Assembly: GCA_018821175.1 (NCBI GenBank)
Contig: JAHJMX010000097.1
Location: 1 to 8,861, forward strand
Source of the DNA: Patescibacteria group bacterium
GTDB lineage: Bacteria > Patescibacteriota > Gracilibacteria > UBA1369 > PNNO01
Length of the DNA stretch: 8,861 nucleotides
Direction of reading: 5' to 3'
Both the position numbers and the translations under genes were made by a program. The notes below the pieces were generated by a model, which ran no database searches, had not been told where the DNA came from, and saw only the letters and a list, made by a program, of their open reading frames with translations. This document shows, in pieces, positions 1 to 7,893 of the stretch; position 1 is the stretch's first letter, and the number at the start of each line of letters is the position of its first letter.

Positions 1-268
1 AGGAAGCGCCGATGTGATACATCATTATGGATTTAGTAACAATCCTGTTGAAAACGGGAATGAAATGGTTAGTATCGACATTGTCGGGGGGAGTATTCCC
101 TCTGGATCACCTATCTCTATAGGAAGTTATTCTGGAGTCAAAGTAATAGAGAATGGGGAGACTGCAATTTACATTAAACGTGACGATGGCAAAATTTACA
201 AAATTTATGGAGATAGCGGGAATGAATCATATATCGTAGATATTGCAGCAAGCATAACCGCTAATTAA
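1..268 (+). CDS. C-terminal fragment of an unrecognised protein (cut by window edge)
   Basis: The frame is open from the first bases of the window and ends with TAA at 266-268. A GTG at 14 could formally start an 84-residue protein, but the codons before it are also open (Gly-Ser-Ala-Asp then Val-Ile-His-His), and no ribosome binding site can be seen, so this is most likely the tail of a longer gene. The visible residues are rich in Gly, Ser, Ile and Val, with alternating hydrophobic and polar positions (for example TAIYIKRDDGKIYKIYGDSG), which suggests a beta-rich soluble or surface-exposed domain. There is no cysteine, no membrane segment and no catalytic motif. A C-terminal half of a pilin-like or other exported protein is possible but is only a guess. 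The stop lies 16 nt before the -35 box of the clpC promoter, so the two genes are probably separate transcription units. Confidence 0.55.
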   Translation, partial: GSADVIHHYGFSNNPVENGNEMVSIDIVGGSIPSGSPISIGSYSGVKVIENGETAIYIKRDDGKIYKIYGDSGNESYIVDIAASITAN

Positions 269-284
269 ATATAGAAATCAAGCA

Positions 285-313
285 TTGACTAATCGATCCT
301 AGCACTCTAAAGT
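285..313 (+). promoter_or_regulatory. sigma-70-type promoter for clpC
   Basis: TTGACT at 285-290 matches the -35 consensus at 5 of 6 positions. After exactly 17 nt, TAAAGT at 308-313 matches the -10 consensus at 4 of 6. Transcription would start near 320 and give a leader of about 140 nt before clpC. The -10 box sits inside the spacer of the CIRCE-type inverted repeat, so a bound repressor would block polymerase directly. Confidence 0.5.
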
Positions 314-325
314 ATAGGGTGCTAG
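299..325 (+). promoter_or_regulatory. CIRCE-type operator (HrcA binding site) upstream of clpC
   Basis: The left arm CTAGCACTC (299-307) and the right arm GGGTGCTAG (317-325) are separated by exactly nine bases (308-316). The CIRCE consensus is TTAGCACTC-N9-GAGTGCTAA; the left arm matches at 8 of 9 positions and the right at 7 of 9. As an RNA hairpin the arms form ten pairs (299-308 with 316-325, one of them G-U). The next gene encodes a Clp ATPase, a known class of HrcA target in several bacteria, and the element overlaps a good promoter. Both points favour an operator over a terminator. The short run of four T's after the right arm means weak termination of the upstream gene cannot be excluded. 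No hrcA gene lies in this window. Confidence 0.7.
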
Positions 326-421
326 TTTTGTAGCTGTTTGGACAATAAATTTATACAACATATTTTAAAAAGAACGTAAAGCTAAAAAAAACAAAGTAAG
401 TTCGTCGGATAGCCCTTTTAT

Positions 422-429
422 GGTAGAAT
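422..429 (+). promoter_or_regulatory. possible second (extended -10) promoter for clpC
   Basis: TGGTAGAAT (421-429) has the TG-N-TAnAAT form of an extended -10 box (TG at 421-422, hexamer at 424-429, 5 of 6). There is no good -35 box 17 nt upstream (TTCGTC at 401-406). Transcription would begin near 436 and leave about 24 nt before the clpC start. It could give constitutive expression alongside the CIRCE-controlled promoter. Confidence 0.3.
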
Positions 430-459
430 CTAAAGAAGCATTAAATAAATAAAAAACTT

Positions 460-3066
460 ATGGATAATATTAACGACAATCAGCATAAATTTAATAAATT
501 TACCAAGGAAGCCAAGCAAGCTCTAGTAATCGCCCAAGACCGTGCAAAAAAAGTAGGGTTGGATTATGTTGGGACAGAGCATTTGCTTATGGGGATTCTC
601 TCTCAAGAAAACTCTCTTGGAGCACATATCCTTTATAATTTTGGGGTAACTGAAGAAAACGTTCAGCTTGTTTTAGAAACAGTTGGCCGTATTTCAACTT
701 CATCTCCAAAACCAAAACCAAAAAATGGCAATGGAAAAACTGGATTAAGCGGATTTGCTAAAAAAGTTATTGAAGAAGCTCTAAGGAGCGGAGAAAAATA
801 CACACATGCTTATGTTGGAACTGAACATTTGCTGTTTGCCCTTGTCTCTCAAGAAGACACAGCAGCAACAGTAATATTAGAAAATATGCAAGTAAACCCA
901 GCGGATGTACGTGACCAAATTATTCAAACTTTTGAACGTGGCAAAGAAATTCAAAATGCTAAGCAATCAAGCAATCAGAAAGTTGTTAATCCAATGGAAT
1001 TTTTCTTGAATGGATTACAAGGAGCAATGACAGGAAGTGTTGAAAAGGATCAATTTGGAGCTAAAAACCAATTTAAAACTGGAAAAAAGACAGATGGCAA
1101 ACCTAGCAAAACACCTGCCTTGGACTATTTTACCGATGACTTAGTATTAAAAGCAGCTGAAGGAAACCTTGATGCAGTAATCGGACGAGAAAAAGAAATC
1201 GATCGTCTAGTTAGCATCCTTTGTAGACGCACCAAAAACAACCCAGTCCTAATTGGAGAACCTGGCGTTGGAAAAACTGCCGTTGCAGAAGGTCTTGCAC
1301 AAGCGATTGCTGATGGAAAGGTCCCAGAAATGCTAACAGACAAGAAGCTTTTATCTCTTTCAATGACTGCTGTAATCGCCGGAACAAAATATCGTGGAGA
1401 ATTCGAAGAACGTGTAAAACAAATTTTAGATGAACTTAAAAGTGTTAAAAATGCTATTTTATTCATTGATGAAATTCATACTGTTGTAGGTGCTGGGTCT
1501 GCAGAAGGAAGCTTGGATGCAGCAAATATATTAAAACCTGCTTTGTCTCGTGGAGATGTACAGGTAGTTGGAGCTACAACTACAACCGAGTATAGAAAAC
1601 ATATCGAAAGCGATGCAGCTTTGGAGCGAAGATTCCAACAAATCGTTGTTGAAGAGCCTACAATGGAACAAACAAAGGCTATGATACAAGGGTTGAAGGC
1701 ATCTTTTGAAGATCACCACAACATGCAAATTACAGATGACGCTATTGATGCAGCGGTTACAATGTCAAAAAGATATATCAATGACAGATTTCTGCCTGAT
1801 AAAGCTATTGATTTAATTGACGAAGCTTCTTCATTAAAACGTGTGAATACAAAAGTTCCAACAAATACAAGTAAAAATCTTCAAAAAGAATTACAAAAAA
1901 TAATAAAAGAGAAAGAAAATTCAGTCTCTGCTCAAAATTACGAACATGCTGCTGAACTTCGCAACAAAGAACTTGAAATAATCAAAGCAATTGCAGAAGC
2001 TAAAAAAACTCAAACCCCTAGAGGAAAACGTAAAAAAGTTACTGCAGATGATATCTCTGATTTTGTTTCAGCAATGACAGGTATTCCAGTAACAAAACTT
2101 GTGAAATCTGACATGCAACGATTGATTGATATTGAAAAACGTATTAAAAAAGCGATTATTGGACAAGATGAAGGTGTTGAAACAGTTTGTAAGGCTATCA
2201 AACGCTCACGAGCTGGGTTTGCAGATCATAACCGTCCAATTGGATCATTTATATTTATGGGACCAACTGGAGTTGGTAAAACCGAACTTGTTAGAGCTCT
2301 TGCCAAAGAAGTTTTCAACGATAAAGATGCTTTGATTAAAATAGACATGAGCGAATTCATGGAAAGACATTCAACTTCAAGACTGGTTGGAACTACTGCG
2401 GGATATGTTGGATATGACGATGGTGGTCAACTTACCGAAGCCGTAAGAAGAAAACCTTACAGTATCGTGCTTTTCGATGAGATTGAAAAAGCACACAGTG
2501 ATGTATTCAACTTGTTACTTCAAATTCTAGAAGATGGAATTTTAACTGACAGCAAAGGCCGAAAAGTCGATTTCAAAAATACAATTATTATTCTTACATC
2601 TAATATTGGCGCTGATAAATTAACAGAAAAAGCTGGACCAATTGGATTTGATATTGAAACTGATAAGTTGAAAATAGCTGAAAGTGAGTATCAAGCAACA
2701 AAAGAAGAAATTCTTAAAGAACTTAAAAAGAACTTTAAACCTGAATTTTTAAATCGTATTGATAAAACAATTGTATTCCGACCTCTCACTCATGAAAACA
2801 TCAAAGAAATTGTAAAATTACACATTGGAATCCTTCAAGAGCGACTTTCTTCTAAAAATCTAAAAATAGAAGTTACTCCAAAAGGACTGGATTATCTTGC
2901 AAATGTTAGTTACGACAAAGAATACGGAGCAAGACCAGTCCGTAGAAAAATCCAAGATCTAATCGAAGATCCATTAACGCAAAATTTCCTAGAAGAAATT
3001 TTTGTTGCTGGGGACACAATCGAAATTGATGTTAAGGATGACAAGATCGTATTAAAAAAGAAATAA
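460..3066 (+). CDS. clpC: ATP-dependent Clp protease ATP-binding subunit ClpC
   Basis: This is an 868-residue Hsp100 AAA+ unfoldase of the cytoplasm, which by family knowledge threads substrate proteins into the ClpP peptidase. Two Clp-N repeats (about 12-75 and 95-155) each carry a GTEH motif (38-41, 120-123). A Lys/Gln-rich linker (about 160-222) follows. The first AAA+ module has Walker A GEPGVGKT (266-273), pore loop KYRG (310-313), Walker B ILFIDE (333-338) and Arg390/Arg391. A short middle domain with a UVR-like segment (about 473-508) separates it from the second module: GPTGVGKT (601-608), pore loop GYVGY (648-652), Walker B VLFDE (670-674), sensor Asn715, Arg766 and sensor-2 GAR (823-825). 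IGF at 728-730 sits at the ClpP-docking loop. The short middle domain and the IGF loop argue for ClpC and against the disaggregase ClpB. The ATG at 460 has no SD; an A-rich stretch precedes it. ClpP is not in the window. Confidence 0.95.
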   Translation: MDNINDNQHKFNKFTKEAKQALVIAQDRAKKVGLDYVGTEHLLMGILSQENSLGAHILYNFGVTEENVQLVLETVGRISTSSPKPKPKNGNGKTGLSGFAKKVIEEALRSGEKYTHAYVGTEHLLFALVSQEDTAATVILENMQVNPADVRDQIIQTFERGKEIQNAKQSSNQKVVNPMEFFLNGLQGAMTGSVEKDQFGAKNQFKTGKKTDGKPSKTPALDYFTDDLVLKAAEGNLDAVIGREKEIDRLVSILCRRTKNNPVLIGEPGVGKTAVAEGLAQAIADGKVPEMLTDKKLLSLSMTAVIAGTKYRGEFEERVKQILDELKSVKNAILFIDEIHTVVGAGSAEGSLDAANILKPALSRGDVQVVGATTTTEYRKHIESDAALERRFQQIVVEEPTMEQTKAMIQGLKASFEDHHNMQITDDAIDAAVTMSKRYINDRFLPDKAIDLIDEASSLKRVNTKVPTNTSKNLQKELQKIIKEKENSVSAQNYEHAAELRNKELEIIKAIAEAKKTQTPRGKRKKVTADDISDFVSAMTGIPVTKLVKSDMQRLIDIEKRIKKAIIGQDEGVETVCKAIKRSRAGFADHNRPIGSFIFMGPTGVGKTELVRALAKEVFNDKDALIKIDMSEFMERHSTSRLVGTTAGYVGYDDGGQLTEAVRRKPYSIVLFDEIEKAHSDVFNLLLQILEDGILTDSKGRKVDFKNTIIILTSNIGADKLTEKAGPIGFDIETDKLKIAESEYQATKEEILKELKKNFKPEFLNRIDKTIVFRPLTHENIKEIVKLHIGILQERLSSKNLKIEVTPKGLDYLANVSYDKEYGARPVRRKIQDLIEDPLTQNFLEEIFVAGDTIEIDVKDDKIVLKKK

Positions 3067-3076
3067 GAAAATCAAC

Positions 3077-3106
3077 TTGATATCTAGATCTAATGTCAGG
3101 TAGTAT
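3077..3106 (+). promoter_or_regulatory. possible promoter for the S1 gene
   Basis: TTGATA (3077-3082, 5 of 6) and TAGTAT (3101-3106, 4 of 6) are 18 nt apart. Transcription would begin near 3113, at the first arm of the leader structure, and give a leader of about 98 nt. An overlapping alternative -35, TTGACT at 3106-3111, lacks a good -10. No terminator was found between clpC and S1, so read-through from clpC is also possible. Confidence 0.3.
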
Positions 3107-3111
3107 TGACT

Positions 3112-3210
3112 AGCTCTTTTCGTGCTCGATATTTCAAGGTAGTAGAGCCATCGACTATTTATGAAAAGAGCCATACGTAAACATTAAAAGGCTCTATTGC
3201 TGACGCAATT
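3112..3210 (+). promoter_or_regulatory. structured 5' leader of the S1 mRNA
   Basis: GCTCTTTTC (3113-3121) is complementary to GAAAAGAGC (3163-3171), and G-U/A-U pairs extend the helix inward. Its loop contains TAGAGCC (3143-3149), which pairs perfectly with GGCTCTA (3190-3196) downstream, an H-type pseudoknot arrangement. GGCTCT (3190-3195) can instead pair with AGAGCC at 3167-3172, so the helices compete. A small hairpin, ATTGC-TGAC-GCAAT (3196-3209), ends one base before the ATG at 3211. The only SD-like bases, AAAAGG (3186-3191), are 19 nt from the ATG; folding the small hairpin would bring them within about five nucleotides. Structured leaders with poor SD sequences are known for autoregulated E. 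coli rpsA. That this one works the same way is inference. Confidence 0.45.
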
Positions 3211-4428
3211 ATGGTAGATACACAAATGACAAAGATCTTTGGTGATCAAAGTGAAGTGATGGAAGCCCTTCTGAAAAACTCTCCATCAATCGTTTTTCCT
3301 CAACCAGGGACAATTATTGAAGGTAGTGTCACAGAAATCACAAAGAATAAAATTCTAGTTGATTTAGGTGGTATCAGTACAGGAATTATCGCTGGTAAAG
3401 AAGCTCACGACAGTATAGATACTTTGAAAGAGTTACACCCAGGGGATAATATTTCCGCTTACATTTTGGAAGCAGAAAATTCAGACGGTCTTGTAGTTCT
3501 TTCTCTTAGAAGAGCTAGCCAAGAAAAGAGTTGGCAAAAATTCGTTGATGCATATGAAAGTGGTGAAGTTATTCAAGTCAGTGCAAATGAAGCTAATAAA
3601 GGTGGTCTTCTACTTGAAATCGATGGAATCAAAGGATTTATCCCGGTATCTCAACTCGCTCCAATGCACTATCCACGTGTAAACGGAGCTGATTCAGCGT
3701 TGATTCTTAGCAGACTACAAGCGCTTGTCGGAATCAATTTTGATGTAAAAGTTATCAATGTCGATCACGATAATGGAAAACTAATTTTATCTGAGAAAGC
3801 TGCTATGCACGAGCAACGTAAAGATGCTCTTACAAAGCTTAAAGTTGGTCAAAAAATCAAAGGTAAAATCAGTGGTATCGTTAAATTCGGTATTTTCGTT
3901 GCATTTGAAGGTCTTGAAGGACTTGTTCATATATCTGAAATTGCTTGGGGACACGTTAAGGATCCATCTGAATTTGGTAGAATCAACAATGAAGTGGAAG
4001 TGCTTGTAATTGGAATAGATGGCGAGAAAATTTCATTAAGTATGAAGAGACTTGTCCCAGATCCATGGGTTGAAGCTGCTAAAACATTCAAAGTTGGAAA
4101 AGTGGTTAAAGGTGAAATTAATAAAATCACTCAATTTGGAGCATTCATGAAATTGAATAGTGAAATCAATGGTTTGATCCACTTATCTGAACTTTCTCAC
4201 GACGAGATTAAGGATGTTTCTGAGATTATTAAGGTTGGAGATGAAGTTGAAGCAAAAATTATTACTGTAGATCCAAAAGAACATAGAATTGGACTTAGTA
4301 TCAAAGCTTTAACAGAAAAACCTGCTGAAAAGGAAACTCCTGAAAAGAAAGAGACAGAAGTTACTAAAACTGAAGAAGAAACTCCAGCAGAAGATGTAAA
4401 AGCAGAAGAACCTACTTCTGAAGAATAA
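3211..4428 (+). CDS. rpsA: 30S ribosomal protein S1 (four S1 domains)
   Basis: The 405-residue protein consists of four OB-fold S1 RNA-binding domains, at about 32-101, 117-197, 210-281 and 294-367, followed by a Glu/Lys-rich, probably disordered tail (369-405). Domains 3 and 4 are the most typical, with KFGIFVAFEGLEGLVHISE (225-243) and QFGAFMKL...INGLIHLSELS (308-329). Domain 2 is divergent and carries GIKGFIPVSQL (139-149). S1 binds single-stranded mRNA on the small ribosomal subunit and helps unstructured or weak-SD messages to initiate, which fits a genome whose genes lack SD sequences. E. coli S1 has six domains; four is usual for low-G+C Gram-positives and many reduced bacteria. The in-frame TAA at 3178-3180 and the absence of another ATG, GTG or TTG after it support the ATG at 3211. 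It lies 144 nt after clpC on the same strand. A non-ribosomal S1-repeat protein is possible but less likely. Confidence 0.9.
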   Translation: MVDTQMTKIFGDQSEVMEALLKNSPSIVFPQPGTIIEGSVTEITKNKILVDLGGISTGIIAGKEAHDSIDTLKELHPGDNISAYILEAENSDGLVVLSLRRASQEKSWQKFVDAYESGEVIQVSANEANKGGLLLEIDGIKGFIPVSQLAPMHYPRVNGADSALILSRLQALVGINFDVKVINVDHDNGKLILSEKAAMHEQRKDALTKLKVGQKIKGKISGIVKFGIFVAFEGLEGLVHISEIAWGHVKDPSEFGRINNEVEVLVIGIDGEKISLSMKRLVPDPWVEAAKTFKVGKVVKGEINKITQFGAFMKLNSEINGLIHLSELSHDEIKDVSEIIKVGDEVEAKIITVDPKEHRIGLSIKALTEKPAEKETPEKKETEVTKTEEETPAEDVKAEEPTSEE

Positions 4429-4455
4429 TAATATAGGTTGAAATTCAACAATTTT

Positions 4456-4489
4456 AAAAAGGCTAAAGATAAAAATTTAGCCTTTTTTT
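4456..4489. terminator. bidirectional Rho-independent terminator
   Basis: AAAAAGGCTAAA (4456-4467) and TTTAGCCTTTTT (4476-4487) form a perfect 12-bp stem with an 8-nt loop. Seven T's (4483-4489) end the plus-strand hairpin, and the A-run of the left arm gives a T-run on the minus strand. It lies 27 nt after the S1 stop and 9 nt beyond the stop of the convergent helicase gene, so it can serve both. Confidence 0.85.
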
Positions 4490-4498
4490 AATGCATTT

Positions 4499-7400
4499 TT
4501 ATTTCAACAAATCATCAATGAAGCACTGAATCCCGTATAAACTTTTATCGTAATGCGAAACATCGGGAAAATCTAAATTCATAATTTTCGCATAAACAAC
4601 CTTAATGAGATTTTTCATTTTTTCCGTTTCCTCAAATGAAATATCCAAATTAAGGGTGATAATTTCATTATTCATTGGCTCAACAAACTCTAAAACTCCA
4701 GAATTAACCTTATACATTCCTTTGAAATATTGTGCATTTTCAGTTAACAATTTGTAAAAAACAAGTTGATTCCTATATTTCCATAACTTGATTTTTTCAT
4801 ACTCACCGCTGCCATTCCATGAAAAAAGGGCTTTACCAGTTTTATAATCAAAAACTGAAATCTCACGGCTTTCTTGATTGATTTTCATCTTATCGATTTT
4901 TCCAGTAATTTGTGCCTCCCCGATTACAACTCCTTGATGAACAAAATTAAATTCAGCCTGATCATTATAATCAAAGGAATTCTTCCGGTGATCATAATAA
5001 AACCCAAGATTATCACGCCCCTTTGCAATCAATTCATTCGTGTCTTTTTCATTTAGTCTTTTAGAAGTCAACGCTTTTTCAAACAAATTTAAGAATTTTG
5101 CTTTTTCTGGCAAAATCTTTGATGCCTTAAACTCTTTTTGTAAATGTTGAAGTGCAAGATGAACTGCAGATCCATAAACTCCAGATTTATTTTGCATCTC
5201 TGGAAATCTAAGCAAATTTTTCTCCAAAAATGTTTGTGGACCTGCGTCTGCAACATTCAAAAAATTATTCAAATGAGTTACGCTCAACTTATAATCGTCA
5301 AGTCGACCTTGAATAAGCGTTTTTTCATCAACATTGATTGGTTTATAATTCGCGATTTGATATTTTAAATCAACAAGTTCTTTAATTGATGGATCATTTT
5401 TTATCTTGTCCTGCATTGCTTGGATTTCGCCTAAAGTTCGGCCTTTATTCTTCTCTTTAACCTCATCTTCATAATCAGTCAAAAATCTCAACTTAACCTG
5501 TTCTTTCCCATTAAAATTAAATCGATAATTACTCAAATACAAATCGCTTTTTGCACGAGATAACGCGACATAAAATCTTCGTAAACTATCATCCAAATTA
5601 TCTGCCTGAGGCGATAAAGGTAAATTCGCAGGAAAATTAATCTTACTAAAATTCCGTTTTTTAACCCAAACTTCATCCATACAATCCAAAACAAAAACAG
5701 TATCAAACTCAAGCCCCTTCGCTCCATGAACAGTAAGCAATGAAACCGATTTTTTCCCAGATTCAAACTGACTTTTCGTGATAAGCGGCAATTTGTGCAC
5801 TTTATGCAAATTCACAAATTCGAGCACATCAGCAACTTTCAACGCGACTCCTTTTGCATACTCTCTAATAGCATCAATAAAAGCCTGTAATGTTTGCAAA
5901 AAATCAAGATATTGATATTTTGTCACATCAGAAAAATAATATTGCTTGTAAGGACTTGTAAATTGCGAATCTTCGTCAATCGCAATGGAATGAACACCAG
6001 TAATAATATCTATAATCTCTTCTGCTGTTCGTTCGTTCACCTCAGCTCCAAGATAAATAAAAAACTTCGCCAAATCTCGAATAAACTTGTTGTCGTAATC
6101 TAACATAATCTCAAGCCAAAGCCTTTTTTCTCGATTAGCCTGAACTGAGATTTTCCAGATATCAAGACGATCAAGTTCGAAAAATCCAAAACTCAAAATT
6201 TCTGGCAAAAATTCATCAGCTTCAGATTGATTTTTTTTATTTAATGAATTAACAAATTCTAAAATCGTCAAAATTTCTGTCACATGCTTCTGACTCAAAA
6301 TGTCATTTTTACGCTCATAAAAAACTGGGATTCCAAAATAATCCAAAACTCGCGCTGCTTCTTCCAAAATTTTATGCATCGGCGCAATCACTGCAATTTC
6401 ACTTACATCAATCCCCTGTCCAACCTTAGCCTTAATCTCTTCTGCAAGCCACTTAAGCTCATGAAGCTGTGTCTCAAATTCCTTCTCTTTAATTTGCCCT
6501 GCTCGAACATTCAAGTTCGAAGCAAAAAGCTCTTTTTTAATTTGATCCGGTAATCGTTTTTCCAATCTATCTTCACCTGTCAAAACTACTTTACGAACTA
6601 AATCTAAAATATTTTGATTCGACCGATAATTCTTCCAAAGGACAACAAGCTGTGGATCATTGTATTTTTCATGGAATTGTAAAATATTCTCAATATTTGC
6701 TCCCTGAAATTTAAAAATCGATTGATCATCATCTCCGACCGCAAGAATATTTGGTCTACCTTCATTCACACTTGCATCAAGCAAATTGTCCAAAAGGCGC
6801 ATTTGTACCCCACTTGTATCCTGAAATTCATCAACTAAGACATACAAATATCTTTCTTGTAAGTTGTATTTCAGTTCAATATTTTCTTCAATAGCACGGG
6901 ATGCATCCAAAATCATATCCTCATAATCAAAATAACCCTTTTGATGCAAAGTTTCTTGATATTTCTCATAGACTTCAGCAAGTTCAATATGTTTATCTGC
7001 ATCTATCAAGTCTTTCAATACAGTTTCTTTTTTTGCATTCTTTTTTGTATATTTCGTTTTCCAAATAGTAATATAAGATGTGCTCCCCTCTTTTTCGGCT
7101 AAATTACAAGCCTCAACTAAACTTGAAATAACAGTTTCTTTTAGACTGCGATAATTTTTCTGAATTTGATTATCCAAAAGTGAAATTCTTTGAAGTTTTT
7201 CAACCAAAATACGAATCTTCTGGATCATACCTTTGGCAACTCTATCTTGAAAAATCTCAGCAATAAGAGGGTTTGATTCGTCTAAAAATTCTTTGTTTGA
7301 AAGTACGATTTTTTTAAATTCATCCGGATTTAAACCAGCTTTTTTAAGTTCACTAATTCGGCTAATCACATCTCGCAAATAAGTATATCCCTGTTCAGGA

Positions 7401-7831
7401 TGATAAGATTTAAAACAACTATCATGTTTCAAATTCTCAAAAATTCCTTCCAAAATCTCATAACGCATCAAATCATCAGCGGGTGTATAAATGGCTCCAT
7501 TATAAAAATATTGTGGATTTTGATTTATTATTTCTGTACCAAAACTATGGAATGTATGAATTGCAACTTTATATGCCTCATCACCAATAATCGAAGCCAA
7601 CCGCTTTCGCATATTAATCGCAGCAGCATCAGTGAAAGTTAAACATAAAATCGATGAAGGTAAAACATCGGTTTGCTTCAAAATATTCGCAGTTCGCAAA
7701 CTCAAAAGTTCAGTTTTTCCAGACCCTGGCCCAGCGACAACTAAAACCGGCCCCTCGATAACATCGACTGCAAGCCTTTGTTCATCATTCAACTTATCAT
7801 ATCTCTCAATGAATTTATTCAAAATTTTCAT
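4499..7831 (-). CDS. UvrD/PcrA-family DNA helicase fused to a RecB-type PD-(D/E)XK nuclease
   Basis: An 1110-residue SF1A 3'-5' DNA helicase with a C-terminal nuclease, probably acting on DNA ends in recombinational repair, like AddA, RecB or AdnA/AdnB. Helicase motifs appear in order: Q motif (14-22), Walker A AGPGSGKT (33-40), motif Ia TFTDAAA (65-71), Ib HTFHSFG (92-98), DEFQD (334-338), GDDDQSIFKFQGA (366-378), NYRS (401-404), TVHGAKGLEFD (700-710) and RRFYVALSRAK (751-761). The nuclease has G-x3-H (887-891), GKID (977-980), FDYKTGK (994-1000) and Q-x3-Y (1022-1026), so its catalytic residues His891, Asp980, Asp995 and Lys997 are all present. The cysteine cluster of Fe-S nucleases such as AddB is absent: the last 200 residues contain one cysteine. 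GDDDQ in place of the GDPDQ of PcrA points to the AdnA/UvrD2-like branch. The ATG at 7831 has no SD. No second AddB- or RecC-like subunit is visible. Confidence 0.92.
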   Translation of the reverse strand: MKILNKFIERYDKLNDEQRLAVDVIEGPVLVVAGPGSGKTELLSLRTANILKQTDVLPSSILCLTFTDAAAINMRKRLASIIGDEAYKVAIHTFHSFGTEIINQNPQYFYNGAIYTPADDLMRYEILEGIFENLKHDSCFKSYHPEQGYTYLRDVISRISELKKAGLNPDEFKKIVLSNKEFLDESNPLIAEIFQDRVAKGMIQKIRILVEKLQRISLLDNQIQKNYRSLKETVISSLVEACNLAEKEGSTSYITIWKTKYTKKNAKKETVLKDLIDADKHIELAEVYEKYQETLHQKGYFDYEDMILDASRAIEENIELKYNLQERYLYVLVDEFQDTSGVQMRLLDNLLDASVNEGRPNILAVGDDDQSIFKFQGANIENILQFHEKYNDPQLVVLWKNYRSNQNILDLVRKVVLTGEDRLEKRLPDQIKKELFASNLNVRAGQIKEKEFETQLHELKWLAEEIKAKVGQGIDVSEIAVIAPMHKILEEAARVLDYFGIPVFYERKNDILSQKHVTEILTILEFVNSLNKKNQSEADEFLPEILSFGFFELDRLDIWKISVQANREKRLWLEIMLDYDNKFIRDLAKFFIYLGAEVNERTAEEIIDIITGVHSIAIDEDSQFTSPYKQYYFSDVTKYQYLDFLQTLQAFIDAIREYAKGVALKVADVLEFVNLHKVHKLPLITKSQFESGKKSVSLLTVHGAKGLEFDTVFVLDCMDEVWVKKRNFSKINFPANLPLSPQADNLDDSLRRFYVALSRAKSDLYLSNYRFNFNGKEQVKLRFLTDYEDEVKEKNKGRTLGEIQAMQDKIKNDPSIKELVDLKYQIANYKPINVDEKTLIQGRLDDYKLSVTHLNNFLNVADAGPQTFLEKNLLRFPEMQNKSGVYGSAVHLALQHLQKEFKASKILPEKAKFLNLFEKALTSKRLNEKDTNELIAKGRDNLGFYYDHRKNSFDYNDQAEFNFVHQGVVIGEAQITGKIDKMKINQESREISVFDYKTGKALFSWNGSGEYEKIKLWKYRNQLVFYKLLTENAQYFKGMYKVNSGVLEFVEPMNNEIITLNLDISFEETEKMKNLIKVVYAKIMNLDFPDVSHYDKSLYGIQCFIDDLLK

Positions 7832-7842
7832 ATTTTAAAAAA

Positions 7843-7890
7843 CTACTTACACAATAACAAGATATTACGAAAGCAGAAAAATATAAACAT
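7843..7890 (-). CDS. possible 15-codon leader ORF before the helicase gene
   Basis: On the minus strand, GAGGAG (complement of 7898-7903) lies seven nucleotides before an ATG (7890-7888) that opens a 15-residue frame, MFIFFCFRNILLLCK, ending in TAG (7845-7843). The helicase ATG begins 11 nt further on, in another frame. This is the only textbook SD and start pair in the window, in contrast to the weak starts of the large genes. The peptide is hydrophobic. It could be a leader peptide coupling translation to the helicase gene. The same GAGGAG and T7 run could equally be part of an RNA structure, so the call is uncertain. Confidence 0.22.
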   Translation of the reverse strand: MFIFFCFRNILLLCK

Positions 7891-7893
7891 AAA

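Noticed and set aside
299..329. Rho-independent terminator for the partial gene at the left edge
   Set aside because: The stem is good but only four T's follow, and the exact N9 spacing, the arm sequences and the overlapping promoter fit a CIRCE operator better. A dual role remains possible.
420..452. Ten-codon ORF (MVESKEALNK) just before clpC
   Set aside because: It has no SD, its ATG overlaps the extended -10 box, and it is out of frame with clpC. Likely chance.
1125..1466. Antisense frames within clpC, S1 and the helicase gene
   Set aside because: They are low-complexity mirror frames of strong coding genes, with no motifs or start signals.
460..3066. ClpB disaggregase as the identity of the large Hsp100
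   Set aside because: The middle domain is short and UVR-like, without the long coiled coil of ClpB, and the second AAA+ domain has an IGF loop for ClpP docking.
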